A DNA stretch of 9,346 nt from Verrucomicrobiota bacterium (GTDB lineage: Bacteria > Verrucomicrobiota > Verrucomicrobiia > Opitutales > Seribacteraceae). The notes beneath the pieces were generated by a model. The model was not told where the DNA came from. It made no database searches and saw only the letters and a list, made by a program, of their open reading frames with translations. A program made the translations under genes and the position numbers. Below, piece by piece: positions 6,267 through 9,346 of the stretch. Position 1 is the first letter of the stretch. The number at the start of each line of letters is the position of its first letter. The stretch spans positions 1 to 9,346 of the forward strand of contig JACNJI010000195.1 of NCBI GenBank assembly GCA_014382645.1, written 5' to 3'.

Positions 6267-7544
6267 ATGATGGAAAAAACAAACAGGGCTCCCTATTTAG
6301 CCAAACCAGCATTGGGGCGACGTACATTTCTTCGTTCGACCGGTTTGGCGATGTCTCTTCCTTTCCTGGATGCGATGAATCCTCTGTTTGGAAAAGGAAT
6401 CGCTGCCGAAGAAGCGTCCCCTCGTCGAATGGTCGCAATCGAGACAAATCAAGGCATCCTGCCCCGTTATTTCTTTCCGGAAAAAAAGGGAGAAAAATAC
6501 GAGGCTACGGACTACCTGAAGATTCTGAAGGCCCATCGTGACCAGATGACGATCTTTTCCGGAGTGAGCCATCCGGGAGTGGATGGAGGCCATGCGGCCC
6601 AGAAATGTTTTCTGACAGGTACGCCTCACCCGGCTCGCGGAGGTTTTCGCAATGGCATTTCCCTCGATCAGTTGGCGGCCGAGGAAATCGGTTCCGCCAC
6701 TCGCTTTCCCTCCCTGAGCTTGGCGGTAACCAATGAGAACGCGACCTTGAGTTATACCAGGAGCGGGGCGGCGGTTCCCTCGGACCAGAGCCCCCGGAAG
6801 CTCTACGAGAATCTTTTCCTTCAAGGCAAACCGAGCGAGATCGAGGCCAAAGTCGAAGCGTTGAGGCAAGGTCGGAGCACGATGGATTTTCTCAGCGAGC
6901 GGGCGAAGAAGTTAAACCGCAGCCTCTCGAGTGAGGACCGCGACCGGATGGACCAGTATTTCACTTCTGTGAGGGAACTGGAAAAGAGAATGCATGCCTC
7001 CGAGCAATGGGAATACGAACCCAAGCCCAAGGTGGATACGAAGATTCCGGATGAGAACAAGGACCGACTGGCCTTCGTCTCGCGTTCGCGAACCATGTTC
7101 GATATGATTCGTCTGGCCTTAGAGACCGATTCGACCCGGGTTGTTTCCCTGTTCATCGATACGACCGTCATCCATAACATCACGCACCACGGAAACCGGC
7201 CGGAAACCTTGGCTGAGTTGAAGAACCATGAGACGGGCCAATTCGAGGCCTTGAACGGCTTCCTGTCCGCCTTGTCGGAAAGCGGCGAGAAGGAAGACAA
7301 CCTGCTTGATCGCACCATGGTACTTTACGGAACCTGCATGGGTAGCGCGAATTCCCACTCCAACTACAATTTACCTGTATTGCTGGCCGGCGGAGGATTT
7401 AAGCATGGGCAGCATCTCGTCTTCGATGATAAGAACAATTATCCCCTGACCAACCTGTACCTCTCCATGCTGCATCGCATGGGCATCCGCAAGGATAAGT
7501 TCTCGACCTCGACGGGGTTGATGCGCGGGCTGGATTTGGCCTGA
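6267..7544 (+). CDS. DUF1552 domain-containing protein with Tat signal
   Basis: The 425-residue product matches the DUF1552 family (PF07586), abundant in Planctomycetota, Verrucomicrobiota and some Myxococcota and of unknown function. Residues 17-36 hold a twin-arginine signal, GRRTFLRSTGLAMSLPF, followed by LDAMNPLFGKG. The body shows the usual family landmarks: SGVSHPGVDGGHA (98-110), CFLTGTP (114-120), GISLDQLAAEEIG (130-142), RKLYENLF (177-184), DRMDQYFTSVRELEKR (226-241), HHGNRPETLAELKNH (307-321), LYGTCMGSANSHSNYNLPVL (353-372) and a final glycine-rich AGGGFKHGQH (374-383). The many His, Asp and Asn residues in these blocks could bind a metal, which would fit folding before Tat export, but this is inference. 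Start: ATG 6267 is followed directly by a second ATG at 6270; neither has a clear Shine-Dalgarno. The gene is complete and ends four bases before the cytochrome-type gene, a typical two-gene unit. The partner suggests a redox-linked role at the cell envelope. Confidence 0.9.
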   Translation: MMEKTNRAPYLAKPALGRRTFLRSTGLAMSLPFLDAMNPLFGKGIAAEEASPRRMVAIETNQGILPRYFFPEKKGEKYEATDYLKILKAHRDQMTIFSGVSHPGVDGGHAAQKCFLTGTPHPARGGFRNGISLDQLAAEEIGSATRFPSLSLAVTNENATLSYTRSGAAVPSDQSPRKLYENLFLQGKPSEIEAKVEALRQGRSTMDFLSERAKKLNRSLSSEDRDRMDQYFTSVRELEKRMHASEQWEYEPKPKVDTKIPDENKDRLAFVSRSRTMFDMIRLALETDSTRVVSLFIDTTVIHNITHHGNRPETLAELKNHETGQFEALNGFLSALSESGEKEDNLLDRTMVLYGTCMGSANSHSNYNLPVLLAGGGFKHGQHLVFDDKNNYPLTNLYLSMLHRMGIRKDKFSTSTGLMRGLDLA

Positions 7545-7548
7545 GACC

Positions 7549-8517
7549 ATGAGAGTCCCCTTGCTTTACCTGCTGGCCCTTGGCATGGGCCTTCCCTTGT
7601 TGGCGAGGGAGCATTGGCCTGACGATTTTTTGGAGAAGCATTGCTATGATTGCCATGATGGGGAATCGAAGAAGGGAGGCTTGGACATGCTCTCCCTTTC
7701 CCGTGACCTGGGGGCGGAGGAAACTTTCGCCAAGTGGCTGTACGCCTATGACCGGATCGAGAGAGGAGAGATGCCGCCTCCTAAGCGGGATCGACCGAGC
7801 GGAGCGGAAAAGAAAAAAGCGCTCGGATCCCTGTCGGAAATCATTCTCGAGTCGGAGGCCGAGAAATACCGAGGCTTGGCTCGTACTCGCCTGCGGAGAT
7901 TGACGAGGACGGAATACGAATACTCGTTACGCGATTTGTTCGATATGCCGGGGATCGCCTTGAAGGAACTTCTTCCGGAGGATGGATCAGTCCATGGATT
8001 CGACAAGCAAAGCGCAGCCCTCGACCTCTCTCACGTAAACTTGGCCAAGTACATGGAGGCAGCGGATCATGCCCTCGACTTGGCCATTGCCACTCGACCG
8101 GTCGCACCCGTTGTGGCAAAACGAAGGATTTCCCTGGCCAACCGGGGGGGGTTCGTTGCCCATATCATCATGAATGGCGACGGTGTGTTGCTAAAGGACA
8201 TGAAACCCGATCCGGATTTTCCGCCCGCCGGACATTTTAACCATATGAGCCAAGGGGCTCACGAGGCTTACGGATCGTTTCAATCGGGAAGCTCGGTCGG
8301 CTTGTTCCGACACGAGGACGAGTCCGTCAGTCCTTATTTCATGGAGCACGTAACGGTCTATCCTGGAATCTACCGAGTGAGAACCTCCCTGTGGGCTTTT
8401 CAGTGGGACAAGGGTAAAGTTCTTCCCGCCCGAGGCACCGAAGCGGCCCGCTTGTCGGTCGTCCGGTTGACGGGCGACGGGAGGGGGCCACCCCAGTTAC
8501 GTGCTCGGATACTATGA
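7549..8517 (+). CDS. Planctomycete-type cytochrome c/DUF1587 protein, N-terminal part before a frameshift
   Basis: This frame encodes the first part of a large exported protein of the cytochrome c-DUF1587-DUF1595-DUF1592-DUF1588-DUF1585 type. Residues 1-19 are a Sec signal (LLYLLALGMGLPLLA). A single c-type heme site, CYDCHDG (Cys32, Cys35, His36), follows, with GEMPPP (Met75) as a likely sixth ligand; this is the PSCyt1-like domain. Residues about 113-180 are DUF1587 (RLRRLTRTEYEYSLRDLFD, then a GSVHGFDKQS segment). Residues about 200-307 form a region typical of this architecture (FNHMSQGAHEAYGSF). From about residue 312 the frame leaves the family sequence and ends at TGA 8515-8517 in an unrelated tail (PPQLRARIL). 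The true continuation lies in the next frame from 8486. The start is ATG 7549, four bases after the DUF1552 stop, so translation is probably coupled. The product is expected to be periplasmic and heme-bearing; the reaction is unknown. Confidence 0.85.
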   Translation: MRVPLLYLLALGMGLPLLAREHWPDDFLEKHCYDCHDGESKKGGLDMLSLSRDLGAEETFAKWLYAYDRIERGEMPPPKRDRPSGAEKKKALGSLSEIILESEAEKYRGLARTRLRRLTRTEYEYSLRDLFDMPGIALKELLPEDGSVHGFDKQSAALDLSHVNLAKYMEAADHALDLAIATRPVAPVVAKRRISLANRGGFVAHIIMNGDGVLLKDMKPDPDFPPAGHFNHMSQGAHEAYGSFQSGSSVGLFRHEDESVSPYFMEHVTVYPGIYRVRTSLWAFQWDKGKVLPARGTEAARLSVVRLTGDGRGPPQLRARIL

Positions 8518-9346
8518 CGCTCCCTCGCTTGCCCCCAAGCAGCATGAATTGAAGGTTTGGCTTAACCACAATGAGCTGATCGGTTTCAATGCCGCCTCCC
8601 TTGCCCCGACAGCCAATTACAACCGAAAAGGCAGGGCGATGGCCTTTACGGGTCCGGGCATCACGGTCGATTGGCTGGAGGTGGAGGGGCCTTTTCACGA
8701 GGAATGGCCTCCGCTTTCGCACAAGAGACTTTTCGGCAACTTGCCGATCCGAGAGTTCCTCAAGGATGAGAACCCGATCGTCCGTCCGCCTTTGAGAAAG
8801 AAGATTCGTCAACTGGGGGCGGGGCAGAACAGGAGGCAAACGGAGCCGGGACTGTGGACCGTTTTTTCCGAAAGACCAATCGAGGACGCCGGGCGGTTGC
8901 TTGCGGACTTTTTGCCCCGAGCCTTCCGGCGAAAGGTCTCTGAGGAAGAACGTGCCCTTTACCTTGAGGGAGTCAGAGAGAGACTGGATGCCAACGAATC
9001 GTTCGAGTTCGCCATGCGGTGGGTTTACCGGGCGGCTCTGTGCTCACCCGATTTTCTTTTCCATCTTGAGGAGAAGGGCGAGTTGGATCTGGTGCAGCGG
9101 GCCAATCGACTTTCTTATTTTCTTTGGAATTCCCTTCCCGACAAGGAGCTGGCGGCGTCTGGAAAACTTGATGATCCAGAGGTGCTGAAAGTGCAGGTCG
9201 AACGCATGCTGAAAGATCCGAAATCCGATCGATTCGTGCACGATTTTCTAGACCAGTGGCTTCGTCTCACGGAAATCGCTAAAAACCACCCGGACCGGAA
9301 ACTGTATCCGGAGTTCCATCCTTACCTGCAGGAATCTCTGGTGTCT
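8471..9346 (+). CDS. DUF1595/DUF1592 part of the same protein, after the frameshift (partial at window end)
   Basis: This frame is open from just after a stop at 8468-8470 to the last base of the window. From 8486 it continues the cytochrome/DUF1587 protein: GHPSYVLGYYDAPSLAP, then KVWLNHNELIGFNAASLAP and GPGITVDWLEVEGPF, a beta-rich segment always found inside this architecture. About 8890-9075 is DUF1595 (LPRAFRRKVSEEER, then WVYRAALCSPDFLFHLEE). About 9100-9346 is DUF1592 (ANRLSYFLWNSLPDKEL, then FLDQWLRLTEI). DUF1588 and DUF1585 should follow outside the window. There is no proper start codon with a ribosome binding site here (GTG at 8501 is the nearest candidate), so it is not an independent gene. 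If 8483-8487 had one G fewer, the two parts would join into a single normal reading frame. Codon choice and GC content look the same on both sides, which suggests a recent event or a base-calling error rather than long decay. Confidence 0.82.
8483..8487 (+). other. Frameshift site in a GGGGG run
   Basis: The family sequence runs in frame 1 up to LTGDGR (codons 8467-8484) and in frame 2 from GHPSYVLG (8486 on). The switch falls on five consecutive G residues; removing one G restores a single frame reading TGDGRGHPSYVLGYYD. This is a one-base insertion relative to the expected gene. Confidence 0.8.

Overview
The window looks like chromosomal DNA from a member of the Planctomycetota-Verrucomicrobiota group. 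The main reason is the protein families present: a DUF1552 protein followed by a CxxCH planctomycete-type cytochrome with DUF1587/DUF1595/DUF1592 regions, the remains of a DUF1501 gene, a PQQ-type propeller protein, and several exported proteins. These families are strongly enriched in that superphylum. I lean towards Verrucomicrobiota, but that is inference. Every gene I support is on the + strand. I see no tRNA, rRNA, CRISPR array, insertion sequence or phage gene.

Left part (1-3949). The window opens inside the last blade of a PQQ-like beta-propeller protein (ends at 228). Next is an IlvD/Edd-family dehydratase (328-2022), with TTG start and a good ribosome binding site. It keeps all Fe-S, Mg and catalytic residues of dihydroxy-acid dehydratase, but it has an unusual third-cysteine loop and no ilv neighbours. 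Twenty-two bases later comes a secreted 634-residue protein (2045-3949) that I read as a transglutaminase-like domain (Cys118, His146, Asp167) followed by a beta-rich region with two Asp-box motifs.

Middle part (3950-4882). This is a gene graveyard. A DUF1501 gene survives only as its C-terminal half, with two in-frame stop codons, a probable frameshift at its left edge, and an internal deletion that removed the GEFGRTP and GRDHW core. After it come about 295 bases without a convincing gene, containing a weak stem-loop and a short orphan reading frame.

Right part (4883-9346). An exported serine hydrolase of the class C beta-lactamase/esterase type (4919-6067) is followed by about 200 AT-rich bases with several small inverted repeats. 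Then comes a two-gene unit: a Tat-signal DUF1552 protein (6267-7544) and, four bases on, a Sec-exported cytochrome c-DUF1587-DUF1595-DUF1592 protein (7549 to beyond the window). The second gene is split by a one-base frameshift in a GGGGG run at 8483-8487. Downstream of it the protein resumes in another frame and stays open to the last base.

Together: the DUF1552/DUF1592 pair and the dead DUF1501 gene belong to the poorly characterised cell-envelope cytochrome-linked systems of this superphylum. The other exported proteins (propeller, transglutaminase-like, serine hydrolase) also act outside the cytoplasm. The dehydratase is the only clearly cytoplasmic enzyme. The best candidate for undescribed biology is the DUF1552/DUF1592 pair, with the transglutaminase/Asp-box protein second.
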